A DNA stretch of 14,581 nt from Desulfobacterales bacterium C00003106 (GTDB lineage: Bacteria; Desulfobacterota; Desulfobacteria; Desulfobacterales; C00003106): positions 1 to 14,581 of the forward strand of contig MAXM01000052.1 of the NCBI GenBank assembly GCA_001751015.1, read 5' to 3'. A program made the translations under genes and the position numbers. The notes below the pieces were generated by a model that was not told the origin of the DNA, ran no database searches, and was given only the letters and a program-made list of their open reading frames with translations. Shown here piece after piece: positions 13,912 through 14,581 of the stretch. Within the stretch, counting starts at the first letter, position 1; every line of letters starts with the position of its first letter.

Positions 13912-14581
13912 GGAGCGCCCTTACGGCAAGCTCTGTATATTTTTCAGAGATAAGGCAGGAAATCTTGATCTCGGACGTGCTGATCATCATGATATTGATG
14001 TTTTCATTGGCCAGAACAGAAAACATCTTGCCCGCAACTCCGGAATGGCTTCGCATCCCTACTCCTATGATCGAGACCTTTGTAATGTGTTCGTCACTAT
14101 AGACATCTTCAGCCTTTATCTCCCTGGCCACTTTCTTCTGGATTTCCAGGGCCTTCTTGTAATCAGATTTTGAGACGGTAAAAGTAAGATCCGTGAGGCC
14201 GGCTGCCCGGGTATTTTGAATTATCATGTCAACCACTATCTGTGATTTGGCCAATGATGCAAATATCTTCGCCGCAATACCCGGCTGATCCGGGACCTTC
14301 CTCAGAGTGATACGCGCCTGGTTTTTATCGTATGCGATTCCGGAAACCGCCACCTTTTCCATATCGGTTTCTTCTTTGACAACCATGGTTCCTTCCTCCT
14401 CGTTAAATGACGATCTCACATGAATAGGCACGCTGTATTTTTTTGCAAATTCAACGGATCGTATCTGAAGAACCTTTGCGCCAAGGCTGGCTGCCTCCAG
14501 CATCTCATTATACGATATCTTCTTCAGTTTTTTCGCCTTGCTGCATATATTGGGATCGGTAGTATAAACACCGTCCACATC
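13877..14581 (-). CDS. lysC: Aspartate kinase, C-terminal part (5' partial)
   Basis: The frame runs off the right edge; the GTG at 14578 is an internal codon in the TDVDGVYTTDP-type motif (visible as DVDGVYTTDPN). Aspartate kinase phosphorylates L-aspartate, the entry step to lysine, threonine, methionine and diaminopimelate. Visible in order: the end of the kinase domain with YNEMLEAASLGAKVLQIRSV and FAKKYSVPIHVRSSF, then two ACT domains (ITLRKVPDQPGIAAKIFASL... and VSIIGVGMRSHSGVAGKMFS...) with the effector-binding end INIMMISTSEIKISCLI. The layout is that of a monofunctional, feedback-regulated kinase of about 400 residues, with no homoserine dehydrogenase fusion. It lies upstream of, and overlaps, the ComEA-like gene on the same strand. 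Confidence 0.94.
   Translation of the reverse strand, partial: DVDGVYTTDPNICSKAKKLKKISYNEMLEAASLGAKVLQIRSVEFAKKYSVPIHVRSSFNEEEGTMVVKEETDMEKVAVSGIAYDKNQARITLRKVPDQPGIAAKIFASLAKSQIVVDMIIQNTRAAGLTDLTFTVSKSDYKKALEIQKKVAREIKAEDVYSDEHITKVSIIGVGMRSHSGVAGKMFSVLANENINIMMISTSEIKISCLISEKYTELAVRALHDAFELDKVED

Overview
This 14.6 kb window is ordinary bacterial chromosome with intact, tightly packed genes on both strands. It holds two genes cut by the window ends, nine complete protein genes, one doubtful small ORF and several structured intergenic repeats. The gene families (MltD-type lipoprotein transglycosylase, TrkA/TrkH, separate PabB and PabC, LarB, WecA/WbpL-type transferase with Wzy-type polymerase), the lipobox of the transglycosylase and the palindromic repeats with GGAACGGG ends suggest a Gram-negative, probably anaerobic bacterium of the Desulfobacterota (old Deltaproteobacteria) type. 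That placement is inference; there is no rRNA or other decisive marker.

Left part (1-3749, + strand): the 3' part of an AAA-ATPase-like / PD-(D/E)XK nuclease gene, then a membrane polyprenyl-phosphate sugar-phosphate transferase (WecA/WbpL type), then an O-antigen polymerase/ligase-like membrane protein. The last two fit the end of a surface polysaccharide locus. Between them lies a terminator-like hairpin with an upstream competing strand, arranged like an attenuator. This is the most interesting regulatory structure I see.

Middle-left (3750-6039, - strand): a 181-bp nested palindromic element separates the polysaccharide genes from a convergent pabB-pabC pair, which makes 4-aminobenzoate for folate from chorismate. 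The 450-bp gap after pabB holds an inverted array of 7-nt repeats, a short relative of the palindromic element and a possible promoter.

Middle (6503-10298, + strand): a putative operon of a zinc-ribbon / one-TM / LytR_C-like protein of unknown role, trkA and trkH (potassium uptake), ending in a hairpin terminator. A possible 44-codon ORF with a good Shine-Dalgarno lies antisense across that terminator.

Right part (10500-14581): mltD (- strand, lipoprotein peptidoglycan lytic transglycosylase with three LysM domains); larB (+ strand, first enzyme of the nickel-pincer cofactor pathway); and, convergent with larB, an SLBB + helix-hairpin-helix ComEA-like protein overlapping the end of an aspartate kinase gene (lysC) that runs off the window.

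I see no tRNA, rRNA, CRISPR array, intact transposase or phage genes. No complete novel multi-gene system is evident; the best leads are the attenuator-like leader, the zinc-ribbon protein linked to Trk, and the heptamer and palindrome repeats.
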